The notes under the pieces: generated by a model | Databases searched by the model: none | What the model was told of the DNA's origin: nothing | Seen by the model: the letters and a program-made list of their open reading frames with translations, nothing else | Translations under genes and position numbers: made by a program | In this document: positions 1-8,774 of the stretch, one piece after another | Numbering within the stretch: position 1 is the stretch's first letter | Layout: the number at the start of each line of letters is the position of its first letter | DNA from: an uncultured beta proteobacterium | GTDB lineage: Bacteria; Pseudomonadota; Gammaproteobacteria; Burkholderiales; Burkholderiaceae_C | Reading direction: 5' to 3' | NCBI GenBank assembly: GCA_903920695.1 | Contig: CAIXNB010000033.1 | Coordinates: 60,793 to 124,792, forward strand | DNA: 64,000 nucleotides

Positions 1-2
1 AT

Positions 3-80
3 GCCGCCGTTGGTAAGCTCGACCAGTTGGCAGCAGAGGCGCTTGCCGACTATCGATCTGGTGCATCGAGGCAGCTTTGA
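3..80 (+). CDS. C-terminal end of a type II antitoxin (5' end outside window)
   Basis: Open frame AAVGKLDQLAAEALADYRSGASRQL* running in from the window edge; its TGA (78-80) overlaps the TTG start (77-79) of the toxin ORF, as in coupled TA operons. Confidence 0.55.
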   Translation, partial: AAVGKLDQLAAEALADYRSGASRQL

Positions 81-343
81 AGTTGACGCACACCGCATCA
101 AAGCGGTTTTGGCAGTGCCTTGACGCTTTGCCCAATGAGATTCAAATAGTAGCGCACCGAAATTTTGCGCAACTCAAAGCCGATCCAAGTCATCCATCGC
201 TGCATTTCAAGACTATTGGAAATGGTCGATTTCACAGCATACGCGTCGGACTTTACTACCGCGCACTTGGTCTTCCCGTGGCAGACGGGGTACATTGGTT
301 TTGGGTCGGCACGCACGGTGAATATGACAAGCTCGTCGGATGA
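77..343 (+). CDS. RelE/ParE-like toxin of a type II TA module
   Basis: 88 aa; '...NGRFHSIRVGLYYRALG...HWFWVGTHGEYDKLV' is typical of the family; overlaps the upstream antitoxin end. Confidence 0.75.
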   Translation: MKLTHTASKRFWQCLDALPNEIQIVAHRNFAQLKADPSHPSLHFKTIGNGRFHSIRVGLYYRALGLPVADGVHWFWVGTHGEYDKLVG

Positions 344-346
344 ACA

Positions 347-646
347 CTAAGGCGTTGCCGGCTGCACTGAGAGTTTCAGCCCCAAGGCTTTCATAACTCT
401 GAACAGCGTATCGCTGTTCGGTGCACGCTCGCCGGAGAGGCTTTTGTACAGACTCTCGCGTGACAAGCCGGTGTCGCGAGCCAGTTGCGACATACCTCGG
501 GCGCGGGCAATGGCGCCCAGCGCCGCGCCCAACTCAACCGGATCGCCTTCTTCAAGCACTTGCCGCAGGTATTCGACAACGTCCTCTTCGTTATGGAGGT
601 AATTGGCCACGTCAAACGGGCGGGTCTTGGTCTTGTTCATTGCCAT
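347..646 (-). CDS. HigA-type 'probable addiction module antidote' protein (HTH)
   Basis: 99 aa; 'DVANYLHNEEDVVEYLRQVLEEGDPVELGAALGAIARARGMSQLARDTGLSRESLYKSLSGERAPNSDTLFRVMKALGLKL' is characteristic of this family. Confidence 0.85.
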   Translation of the reverse strand: MAMNKTKTRPFDVANYLHNEEDVVEYLRQVLEEGDPVELGAALGAIARARGMSQLARDTGLSRESLYKSLSGERAPNSDTLFRVMKALGLKLSVQPATP

Positions 647-796
647 TCCTTTGCCAGCTGCCTGGCTCGTTTGATATCACGGGTTTGACTCGATTTATTG
701 CCGCCGCCGAGCATCAAAATAATCGCACCGGAACGTTCCACGTAGTACATGCGCCATCCAGTCGCTGAACGCCTCAGTTTCGATCACGCTGTACAT
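637..796 (-). pseudogene. Internally deleted, frameshifted HigB/RelE-type toxin
   Basis: Reverse strand reads MYSVIETEAFSDWM then, one base out of frame, RMYYVERSGAIILMLGGGNKSSQTRDIKRARQLAKEWQ*. These match the N- and C-terminal ends of this toxin family; the middle is missing and 160 nt is not a multiple of 3. Confidence 0.75.
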
Positions 797-891
797 GCCT
801 CATTGTATCCTTTTGGCTACAGGCTGCAAATCTCACTGCACTAGACTTCAAGCCATGCCTAACCGCAGCCGCACAACAAAGGTGAACGCTA

Positions 892-2175
892 ATGCTTGAT
901 CTCCTGCTCAAAAACGCCACACTCCCCGACGGGCGGCAAGCCATGTCGGTCGCCGTGCGCGGCGAGCGCATCGTCGAAGTCGCGGCCGGTCTGGATGCGC
1001 CGGCGCACACCGTCATCGACGCGCAGGGCCTGCTGCTGAGTCCACCCTTTGTCGACGCGCACTTTCACATGGACGCCACGCTGAGCTACGGCCTGCCGCG
1101 CGTCAACCAATCGGGCACGTTGCTCGAAGGCATCGCGCTGTGGGGCGAGTTGAAACCACTGTTGACGCAGCAAGCGCTGATTGATCGCGCCTTGACTTAC
1201 TGCGATTGGGCCGTGGCCAAGGGCCTGCTGGCGATCCGCACGCATGTGGACGTCTGCGACCCGCGCCTGCTCGCCGTCGAAGCGCTGCTGGAAGTGAAGA
1301 AGCGGGTGGCGCCCTACATCGAACTGCAGTTGGTCGCATTCCCGCAAGACGGCGTGCTGCGTGATGCGCAGGGCCTGGACAAACTCAAACGCGCGCTCGA
1401 CCTGGGCGTCGATGTGGTCGGCGGCATTCCGCATTTCGAACGAACTTCTGAACAGGGTGCGCAAAGCGTCAAACTGCTGTGCCAACTCGCAGCCGAGCGC
1501 GGCCTGATGGTGGACATGCACTGCGACGAATCGGACGACCCGCTGTCGCGCCACGTCGAGACGCTGGCCTTCGAGACGCAGCGCCTGGGCCTGCACGGGC
1601 GCGTCACCGGCTCGCACCTGACCTCCATGCACAGCATGGACAACTACTACGTGAGCAAACTGCTGCGCCTCATGGCCGAGGCGCAGTTGCAGGTGGTGGC
1701 CAATCCGCTGATCAACATCACGCTACAGGGCCGGCACGACACCTACCCGAAACGCCGCGGCATGACGCGCGTGCCCGAGTTGCTGGCAGCGGGCATCAAC
1801 GTTGCCTTTGGCCACGACTGCGTGATGGACCCCTGGTACAGCCTGGGCTCGGGCGACATGCTCGAAGTGGCGCACATGGGCCTGCATGTGGCGCAGATGA
1901 CAAGCCAGAGCGCGATGCGCCAGTGCTTCGACTCCGTCACCGCAAATCCGGCACGCATCCTTGGCCTGCAGGGCTACGGGCTGGAGGCCGGCTGCTTTGC
2001 CGACTTCGTGCTGCTGCAGGCACGCGATCCCGTGGAAGCCATCCGCCTGCGCGCCACGCGCTTGCAGGTCTTCAAGCGCGGCAAGCTGCTGGCGCAAACG
2101 CCGGCGGCGACCAGCGCGTTGTACGTGAGTGGAAGGCTGGGGCAGATCGATTGGTTAAGCTCAGCGGGTCTGTAA
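892..2175 (+). CDS. codA: Cytosine deaminase-like amidohydrolase
   Basis: 427 aa; NQSGTLLEGIALWGELK, RTHVDVCD, MHCDESDD, NPLINITLQGRHDTYPKRRGMTRV, FGHDCVMDPWYSLG closely follow E. coli CodA blocks. Confidence 0.8.
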   Translation: MLDLLLKNATLPDGRQAMSVAVRGERIVEVAAGLDAPAHTVIDAQGLLLSPPFVDAHFHMDATLSYGLPRVNQSGTLLEGIALWGELKPLLTQQALIDRALTYCDWAVAKGLLAIRTHVDVCDPRLLAVEALLEVKKRVAPYIELQLVAFPQDGVLRDAQGLDKLKRALDLGVDVVGGIPHFERTSEQGAQSVKLLCQLAAERGLMVDMHCDESDDPLSRHVETLAFETQRLGLHGRVTGSHLTSMHSMDNYYVSKLLRLMAEAQLQVVANPLINITLQGRHDTYPKRRGMTRVPELLAAGINVAFGHDCVMDPWYSLGSGDMLEVAHMGLHVAQMTSQSAMRQCFDSVTANPARILGLQGYGLEAGCFADFVLLQARDPVEAIRLRATRLQVFKRGKLLAQTPAATSALYVSGRLGQIDWLSSAGL

Positions 2176-2199
2176 ACACCTATCGCGACAAAATAAACC

Positions 2200-5088
2200 A
2201 TGCCACTCGACTGGAAAGAGATCGCCAACCGTGCCCGGGCTTTCTCGAAAGACTGGCAACATGTTGAGCGTGAGGATGCCGACGCCAAGAGCTTTTGGGA
2301 CGAGTTCTTCGAGGTCTTCGGTATCAAGCGCCGCAAGGTCGCGACCTTCGAGAAACGTATCAAGAAGATTGACCACAAAGACGGCTACATCGATCTGCTG
2401 TGGAAAGGTACGCTACTGATCGAGCACAAGAGCCGGGGCAAGGATCTGACAAAAGCCTACGCCCAGGCCAAGGACTACTTTCCGGGTCTGAAGCCAGACG
2501 AGGAGCCGCGCTACATATTGCTGTGTGACTTTTGGCACTTCGAGTTGCACGATCTCGATGAAGACACGATTCACCGCTTTACGCTCGCTGAACTGGCTCA
2601 AAACCTGCGGCTGTTTTACTTCATCGCCGGCTATCGAAAACAGATCATCCGCACGGAAGAGGCTGTTAACCGATCAGCCGTTGATGCAGTGGGTGAATTG
2701 CACGACGCGCTCAAACAGGATGGCTATCGCGACCATCAACTCGAAGTGTTCCTGGTGCGTCTGGTGTTCTGCCTGTTTGCCGACGACACCGGGATTTTTC
2801 AGCCCAAAGACAGCTTTCATGACCTGATCGAGTTTCACACCTTGCCTGACGGTTCCAACGTCGGCCCGGTACTCGATACCCTGTTCGTCACGCTGAACAA
2901 GGACACACCACAACGCCAGGTTTCTCTGGCTGAGCAATTCTCAATATTCCCCTATGTGAACGGGCGCTTGTTTGAAGAACGAATCGATCCGCCCGCTTTC
3001 AACACGACCATGCGCGAGCTCTTGCTCACGCTGGCGAAACGCAACTGGGGCAACATCTCACCCGCCATCTTTGGTGCGATGTTCCAGCGCGTCATTGAGC
3101 TGGACAAGAAGGAGCGCCGCCGTGAGCTGGGTGCGCACTACACCAGCGAAACCAATATTCTGAAATTGATAGCGCCCTTGTTTCTCGATGAACTGCGGAC
3201 CGAATTCGAGCGCAGCAAAGGCAACGCCGCGCACTTGTTCGAATTCCACAAGAAGCTGCAAGCCCTCACGTTCTTGGACCCCGCCTGCGGTTGCGGCAAC
3301 TTCCTTGTTGTGGCGTACCGGGAACTGCGCAGACTGGAAATCGACGTAATGCGTGCCGCCGCCCACTTTGGCGCGCGGATTGGCCATGTGTTCGATTTCC
3401 TGAAGGTCGATGTTGACCAGTTCTATGGCATCGAGTACGAGGAGTTTCCGGCACAGGTGGCACAGGTCGCCATGTGGCTCACCGACCACCAGATGAATGT
3501 CGAAGCCGGCACCGAATTTGGCGAGCCCATGTTGCGCGTGCCACTCAAACGCAGCGCCCACATCCGTCAAGGCAATGCGCTGCGCATCGACTGGGCTGAC
3601 TTTGTTCCGCCAACCAAGCTCAACTACATTCTGGGCAACCCGCCGTTTGTCGGCAAACAGCACCAGTCGGAAGAACAGCAGGTCGATATGGAAACCGTGT
3701 GCCAAGGTATGCGCGGTGCCGGTGTACTGGATTACGTGGCGGGCTGGTACGTGAAGGCGGCGCGTTACATCACGACGGCACCCGACAGCTTTGCCGGCAT
3801 TGCCGCCGCCACCAGCCGGGACCGCAAGAAGTTCAAGGATGTCCGATTCGCCGGTGCGCACGCTGGACTTGATGACCTGTTTGTCGACGTGGATCGTGCC
3901 GAGACCTTGGCGCGGCGCAAGGTGCGTTGTGGCTTTGTATCAACCAACAGCATCACACAAGGCGAGCAGGTGGCGCCGCTTTGGAGTTGGATGTTGAGCC
4001 AGGGCATGCACATCCAGTTTGCACACCGAACTTTTCAGTGGAGCAACGACGCGCCGGGCCGCGCAGCCGTGCATTGCGTAATCATCGGCTTTGGCGTGGA
4101 CAAACCAAAGAAGGTGCCGCTGGCTGACTACGAAACTGTCAAGTCCGAGCCCGTGATTGCCGACGTCGGCAATATCAACCCATATCTGGTGGACGCGGCA
4201 GACCTCGTCATTGACAAACGCCGCAGACCCATTTGCGCCGTGCCTGAGATTGTCTTTGGCTCGATGCCAAACGATGGTGGGCATTTGTTGTTGTCGAGTC
4301 AGGAAAAAGACCAGTTGCTAGCGAAGGAACCTCTGGCTGAGCCGTGGATTCGCCGCTTCCTGGGCGCCGATGAATTCATCAACAACCTGGAGCGCTGGTG
4401 TCTCTGGCTCAAGGATTGCCCAGCGGCAGAACTGAAAGCCATGCCCGAAGTCATGAAGCGCGTGCGTGCCGTCGAGGCACATCGAAAGGCCAGCAGCCGC
4501 GCCGCCACGAGGGCGCTCGCGTTCACGCCGCATCTGTTTGGGGAGAACCGGCAACCGGAGGGGAAATACCTGCTGATTCCGAGCGTTTCCTCAGAACGCC
4601 GAAGCATTGTCCCAATCGGTTTCATGCCACTGGACGTGATTGCGAGCAACCTCGTTATGGTCATCCCGAACGCCGGTCTTTATGAATTCGGCATGCTGAC
4701 GTCACGCATGCACATGGCTTGGGTCAGTCACGTCTGCGGCCGGCTCAAAAGCGACTACCGCTACACCAACCAGATTGTCTATAACAATTTCCCCTGGCCG
4801 GATTTGCAGAAGAAGCAAGCACAAGCATTGGCAGGAAAGACGCGCGCCACCATCGAGGCTGCGGCGCAAGCCGTGCTGGATGCGCGGGCCGCAGAGGGCA
4901 ACGCCACGCTGGCAGATCTATATAACCCGCCGATGTCGGTGGGCTTGTTCAAAGCCCATCGAGCGCTGGATGCGGCGGTAGACGCAGCTTACGCGCTGAA
5001 CGGCGGCAAAAGGAGTTGGAAAACGGATGCCGAACGCGTGGCATTCTTGTTCACGCTGTACCAAAAACTAACGTTCATGGGCAGTTGA
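2200..5088 (+). CDS. MmeI-family (type IIG/IIL) fused restriction endonuclease-methyltransferase
   Basis: 962 aa; N-terminal D-X9-EXK nuclease motif (YIDLLWKGTLLIEHKSRGKD), SAM motif LDPACGCGNFLVVAYRELR, catalytic GNPPF, FVSTNSITQGEQV, GADEFINNLERWCLWL; near-collinear with MmeI as I remember it. Confidence 0.9.
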   Translation: MPLDWKEIANRARAFSKDWQHVEREDADAKSFWDEFFEVFGIKRRKVATFEKRIKKIDHKDGYIDLLWKGTLLIEHKSRGKDLTKAYAQAKDYFPGLKPDEEPRYILLCDFWHFELHDLDEDTIHRFTLAELAQNLRLFYFIAGYRKQIIRTEEAVNRSAVDAVGELHDALKQDGYRDHQLEVFLVRLVFCLFADDTGIFQPKDSFHDLIEFHTLPDGSNVGPVLDTLFVTLNKDTPQRQVSLAEQFSIFPYVNGRLFEERIDPPAFNTTMRELLLTLAKRNWGNISPAIFGAMFQRVIELDKKERRRELGAHYTSETNILKLIAPLFLDELRTEFERSKGNAAHLFEFHKKLQALTFLDPACGCGNFLVVAYRELRRLEIDVMRAAAHFGARIGHVFDFLKVDVDQFYGIEYEEFPAQVAQVAMWLTDHQMNVEAGTEFGEPMLRVPLKRSAHIRQGNALRIDWADFVPPTKLNYILGNPPFVGKQHQSEEQQVDMETVCQGMRGAGVLDYVAGWYVKAARYITTAPDSFAGIAAATSRDRKKFKDVRFAGAHAGLDDLFVDVDRAETLARRKVRCGFVSTNSITQGEQVAPLWSWMLSQGMHIQFAHRTFQWSNDAPGRAAVHCVIIGFGVDKPKKVPLADYETVKSEPVIADVGNINPYLVDAADLVIDKRRRPICAVPEIVFGSMPNDGGHLLLSSQEKDQLLAKEPLAEPWIRRFLGADEFINNLERWCLWLKDCPAAELKAMPEVMKRVRAVEAHRKASSRAATRALAFTPHLFGENRQPEGKYLLIPSVSSERRSIVPIGFMPLDVIASNLVMVIPNAGLYEFGMLTSRMHMAWVSHVCGRLKSDYRYTNQIVYNNFPWPDLQKKQAQALAGKTRATIEAAAQAVLDARAAEGNATLADLYNPPMSVGLFKAHRALDAAVDAAYALNGGKRSWKTDAERVAFLFTLYQKLTFMGS

Positions 5089-5089
5089 A

Positions 5090-5332
5090 ATGCAGCGCGA
5101 GGCGACCACGGGATGCAGGGTGATTGAGATCAATGACCACTGGGAGGCAAGAGGCATGCGCATGGAAAGGGACCGGATCAGCAGGGCGCTTCGAGAGGGA
5201 GCGATGACACTACCCGGATCAATCGTCGTGATCCTGCTCGACTCTTTGGCTGCGAAAAATGCGGCACTCAGCACGGTACCGCTTGACTGGGCTATGTCGC
5301 ACGCCGAGCTTGCAGCCGCAGGCATCATTTGA
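5090..5332 (+). CDS. Hypothetical 80-aa protein directly downstream of the MmeI-like gene
   Basis: ATG begins one base after the upstream stop codon; no family recognised. Confidence 0.35.
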   Translation: MQREATTGCRVIEINDHWEARGMRMERDRISRALREGAMTLPGSIVVILLDSLAAKNAALSTVPLDWAMSHAELAAAGII

Positions 5333-5341
5333 AAGATAAGG

Positions 5342-5659
5342 TCACACGGCAATCAGTTCCCGTACCGCCAACAAGCTGTCTTTCATTTCAGCCTGCGCCT
5401 TCTTCAGGTCATAGGTGGTTTGCAAGTTCAACCAGTATTGCGGCGTCTGCCCGAGCGCGCGTCCCAAACGCAGAGCCAGTTCGGCGGTCACGGGGCGGTC
5501 ACCCTTGAGCAGATGCGACACGCGCATGGGCGAGACGCCAATGGCTTCGGCAAAAGCCGCCTGCGTCAGTCCCAGTTCATCCAGCGTCTCGCGCAAGAAC
5601 TCGCCGGGGTGTATGGCGGGCAAGTTGTTCACGGGTGTCTTGGTCTTCATACGCATCAT
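5342..5659 (-). CDS. higA: HigA antitoxin (XRE family)
   Basis: 105 aa; 'IHPGEFLRETLDELGLTQAAFAEAIGVSPMRVSHLLKGDRPVTAELALRLGRALGQTPQYWLNLQTTYDL' is classic HigA. Confidence 0.92.
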   Translation of the reverse strand: MMRMKTKTPVNNLPAIHPGEFLRETLDELGLTQAAFAEAIGVSPMRVSHLLKGDRPVTAELALRLGRALGQTPQYWLNLQTTYDLKKAQAEMKDSLLAVRELIAV

Positions 5660-5662
5660 TCC

Positions 5663-5944
5663 TCAGTGGTAATCCACGATCTCAACATCAAACGCATTGC
5701 CGCTCTCAAACCGGAAGCACACGCGCCACTGATCGTTGATGCGGACGCTCCATTGCCCAGCGCGCTTGCCACCCAAGGCTTCGAGCCGATTGGATGGCGG
5801 CTGGCGCATATCTTCCGCCACAGTGGCCGCGTCGAGCTGGGTCAATCGCATCACCGCGCGGCGCAAGATGTCTGGCGGCAAGCGGCGCGACTTGCCACTG
5901 GCAAAGAGGCGTTCGGTTTCGGTATTGGCAAAGCTTTCAATCAC
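5663..5944 (-). CDS. higB: HigB toxin (RelE superfamily)
   Basis: 93 aa; 'MIESFANTETERLFASGKSRRLP...RINDQWRVCFRFESGNAFDVEIVDYH'; toxin-first order relative to higA. Confidence 0.92.
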   Translation of the reverse strand: MIESFANTETERLFASGKSRRLPPDILRRAVMRLTQLDAATVAEDMRQPPSNRLEALGGKRAGQWSVRINDQWRVCFRFESGNAFDVEIVDYH

Positions 5945-6141
5945 GGAGCAAGTATAAACAATTTGTTTATCACGACTGGTCTACCGGCGCAGACCATGTT
6001 CAACATAAATTTCAAATGCCAAGGATCACATTGAACATCCAATTGGATCAATAGCTTATCGCCACGAAAATTGACCAAAAACAGAACTTTCTGTCCACTT
6101 TGAAAGGGGCAACTAGGCTGCCGCCCGCTCACCGCCATGCC

Positions 6142-7329
6142 TCAAGGCATGATTTCCACGTACTCGTAGACTTCGCATTCCATGACCTGCCGGCGCACCG
6201 GCAGCGTGGCCTGTTCAAACCAGGCTTGGGGCTGGTGTTTGTCAATCTCGCGGCCCATGAAACGGATCAGCTCGCAAATCGGTTCCACCACATTGACGCG
6301 GTAGCGCGTGTCCTGCAAGACGTAGCCAACGTGCATGTTCTTCATGCAGTTGCCGCGGCACCAGGCATAGGCGTCACAACTCTCGCAAGGCATGGCCGAA
6401 GTCTGTTGCAGCGGGCTCTTTTTCAACCAGTTCGACTGGATGTCGCCCATCTTCATGGCGGGGTCGTAGAGCATGTCGGGGCAGGGGTAGATTTCGCCGC
6501 TGGGCATGACGTTGAGCAGGTGGCTGGAGACGCGGCATTGGGCGCGGCCCGCATACAGCTCCTGCGCCCGCGTCGGAAAGAGCTTGTTGCGCAGCATGCC
6601 CATCAAGGGAATCAGCGGGTAGAGCACATCCGAGCGGGAAAAAAACTTGTCGATCAACTGCACCAGCACGGCCTGGCGCTTGGCCATCGAGTCGCCGGCA
6701 TACATTTCATCGGCCACAAACTGCCAGTACAGATAGTCAAATGGCGAGTCTTCACTCACCAGCTTGTCGAGTTCCTCAAAGGAGGTGTCGGGGTTGCTCC
6801 AGGTAACCCGCGCGGTGACCGAGCCGCCGATCTGTTCGCGCACCTCCTTGAGGTTCTTGATGACCTGGCGGTAAATGCCGCGCCCCCGGTAACCGTCGGT
6901 GATGGCTTCGCCACCGTCGATGGAGGCCAGAACATTGGACAACCGCCCCAAGACCCAAGGCTGCAAATTGTCGATCAGCGTGGCATTGGTCTGCAGCTGA
7001 AAGCGAAAGCGCGGAAAGCGGCGCATCACGTCCATCATCAGGGCTTGGTTGAGCGTGGGCTCGCCACCGTAGAAGGTGACATAGACCTCCTTGCCCTGAA
7101 GATGCTTGTCGACAAAAGCGCTGAGCTGCTCGATGTCGTACGCAACGTGAACCTGCGAGCCCAACACCTCGCCCACACCCAATGAGCAGTAACTGCACTT
7201 GAGGTTGCATTTGAGCGTGGTGAGCAACTGCAACTCAACCCGACCGCCCACGATGGGGTCAAGGTCTGATTGCGGAACTTGGGCTGAAGCAGCGACTGGG
7301 GAGAAGTGAACGGGTCTGATGGTGTGCAT
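6142..7329 (-). CDS. Radical SAM/SPASM domain protein
   Basis: CNLKCSYC (CX3CX2C); SPASM pattern C-X12-G-X4-C then CESCDAYAWCRGNC (CX2CX5CX3C) plus a further Cys. Start taken at internal MHTIRPVHF because the longer ORF runs into the repeated upstream region. Confidence 0.88.
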   Translation of the reverse strand: MHTIRPVHFSPVAASAQVPQSDLDPIVGGRVELQLLTTLKCNLKCSYCSLGVGEVLGSQVHVAYDIEQLSAFVDKHLQGKEVYVTFYGGEPTLNQALMMDVMRRFPRFRFQLQTNATLIDNLQPWVLGRLSNVLASIDGGEAITDGYRGRGIYRQVIKNLKEVREQIGGSVTARVTWSNPDTSFEELDKLVSEDSPFDYLYWQFVADEMYAGDSMAKRQAVLVQLIDKFFSRSDVLYPLIPLMGMLRNKLFPTRAQELYAGRAQCRVSSHLLNVMPSGEIYPCPDMLYDPAMKMGDIQSNWLKKSPLQQTSAMPCESCDAYAWCRGNCMKNMHVGYVLQDTRYRVNVVEPICELIRFMGREIDKHQPQAWFEQATLPVRRQVMECEVYEYVEIMP

Positions 7330-7402
7330 GGTCCAAGCATAGCGCCAGACGGAGCGAGCACCGCCGGATTCGCATCCCCAATGGCCCGCCATAGATATGC
7401 TG

Positions 7403-7483
7403 GAATCCACTCCATCGCAATTTCGCAATGGATTTTCTGAGTCGAACATGATCAAGCGCCGAACTGTTTTCAATCTCGCCGCC
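7403..7483 (+). repeat. 81-bp direct repeat, left copy (duplicates sbp leader and first 12 codons)
   Basis: Matches 11498-11578 with one mismatch. Confidence 0.95.
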
Positions 7484-7486
7484 GAG

Positions 7487-7776
7487 CTCGGTCAACAATC
7501 GACGGCTTGACCCCTACGGCAAGGTCGTTGGAACTCGCGCTTTACGGATGCTTATTCCGTTTCCAAATCATTCCTGTCTAGGCTTGATGCCGCAGACAGT
7601 GCTGTAGCACGGCAAGGCGGAGCAACAACGACAGGGATGGTTTAGCAATGGAATTATGCGGCCTGGCAAAGCGGCACTTCCCAGCCAGGGAATACCAGCA
7701 CCGCCGGGTGACACCGGAGTGCTCGGGCAAGCGTTTTCGAGCGCTCGACGCCCAAATTGACACGACCGTTCTCAAT
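7487..7776 (+). repeat. ~290-bp imperfect direct repeat, left copy
   Basis: Gap-free alignment with 8751-9040 by eye, about 26 mismatches (~90% identity). Confidence 0.93.
7654..7776 (-). pseudogene. 3' fragment of an XRE antitoxin gene (truncated copy of 8918-9178)
   Basis: Reverse strand reads IENGRVNLGVERSKTLARALRCHPAVLVFPGWEVPLCQAA*, matching the C-terminus of the downstream intact antitoxin. Confidence 0.85.
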
Positions 7777-8089
7777 CTATGGCGCAGGGGTCAGCTCGTT
7801 TACCGGCCCGGCCAGAGTTGCGGCGCAACAGACTCGGGGGCTGCCTTGCAGCTTGCACCGGTCCACCATTGCACAGTTGCGGCTCACAAAGCCGAGGCGG
7901 GGCTGCGCGGCGAACGGAGGAAGGTCAGGCCAAGAAGCAAAGCAGCCCGGCGCCACAAGCCCCTTGGCTCCAGCTTGTGCGCTGGCAGCAATAGCATCCC
8001 GAATATTGCCGACAACCCTCAATGGCCGCAGATTAGGAATCTTAGATTATTCCATTGACGGAATACATTCAACTCGCTATAGTTGGCCA

Positions 8090-8455
8090 ATGACGTGGGA
8101 AGTTGAATACACCGATGAATTCGGCGACTGGTGGGCCACCCTGTCTGAGGAAGAACAGGAAGCGCTTGATTCGAGCGTACGCCTTCTGGAAGCGCGCGGG
8201 CCTGGGCTTGGCTTTCCGCACAGCAGCGGCATCAACGGCTCAAGGCATAAGCACATGCGAGAGCTTCGAACGCAACAGGGAGGAAAGCCGTTGCGAACAC
8301 TGTACGCATTTGATCCGCGCCGCTCAGCGATCTTGCTGATTGGCGGCGACAAAACTGGAGATCATCGCTGGTACGAAATCCACATCCCCATAGCCGACCA
8401 ACTCTACGACCGACATATAGAACAACTCCGAAAAGAAGGACTGATCGATGGCTAA
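8090..8455 (+). CDS. HigB/Gp49-like toxin of a type II TA system
   Basis: 121 aa; MTWEVEYTDEFGDWWATLSEEEQEALDSSVRLLEARGPGLGFPHSSGINGSRHKHMRELR...YEIHIPIADQLYDRHIEQLRKEG; overlaps the downstream XRE gene. Confidence 0.88.
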   Translation: MTWEVEYTDEFGDWWATLSEEEQEALDSSVRLLEARGPGLGFPHSSGINGSRHKHMRELRTQQGGKPLRTLYAFDPRRSAILLIGGDKTGDHRWYEIHIPIADQLYDRHIEQLRKEGLIDG

Positions 8456-8774
8456 GAAATTTAGCGAACTACGCGCGCGCATGAAGCCAGAAGCGCAAGC
8501 GCGCTCTGCTGAGAATGCGCAAATCATGTTGGCCGCGATGCCTCTGAATGAGTTGCGTCAGGCGCGTGGACTATCTCAAAAAATGTTGGCCGACGTTTTG
8601 CATGTGCAGCAGCCGGCCATCGCCAAAATTGAAAGGCGAACCGATATGTATTTGTCCACTCTGCGCAGTCATATTGAAGCCATGGGTGGTCAATTGGAAG
8701 TGGTTGCACGTTTCCCGGACGGCGTAGTCAAAATCAGCAACTTTGCAGACCTCGGTCAGAAATCGACGGCTTGA
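8448..8774 (+). CDS. XRE-family antitoxin partner
   Basis: 108 aa with HTH 'NELRQARGLSQKMLADVLHVQQPAIAKIERRTDMYLSTLRSHIEAMGGQLEVVARFPDG'. Confidence 0.9.
   Translation: MAKKFSELRARMKPEAQARSAENAQIMLAAMPLNELRQARGLSQKMLADVLHVQQPAIAKIERRTDMYLSTLRSHIEAMGGQLEVVARFPDGVVKISNFADLGQKSTA

Noticed and set aside
6055-6141. Possible IS-end-like sequence (cgccacgaaaattgacc...) downstream of the radical SAM gene
   Set aside because: Vague resemblance to IS21-type ends only; no transposase or paired terminus seen.
6100-7185. 361-aa plus-strand ORF opposite the radical SAM gene
   Set aside because: Composition is His/Ala/Arg-rich and typical of antisense frames in high-GC DNA; the minus-strand gene has full domain motifs.
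7757-8089. N-terminal extension of the HigB-like toxin ORF
   Set aside because: Not toxin-like; MTWEVEY at 8090 is the expected family start. Origin of 7777-8089 unresolved.
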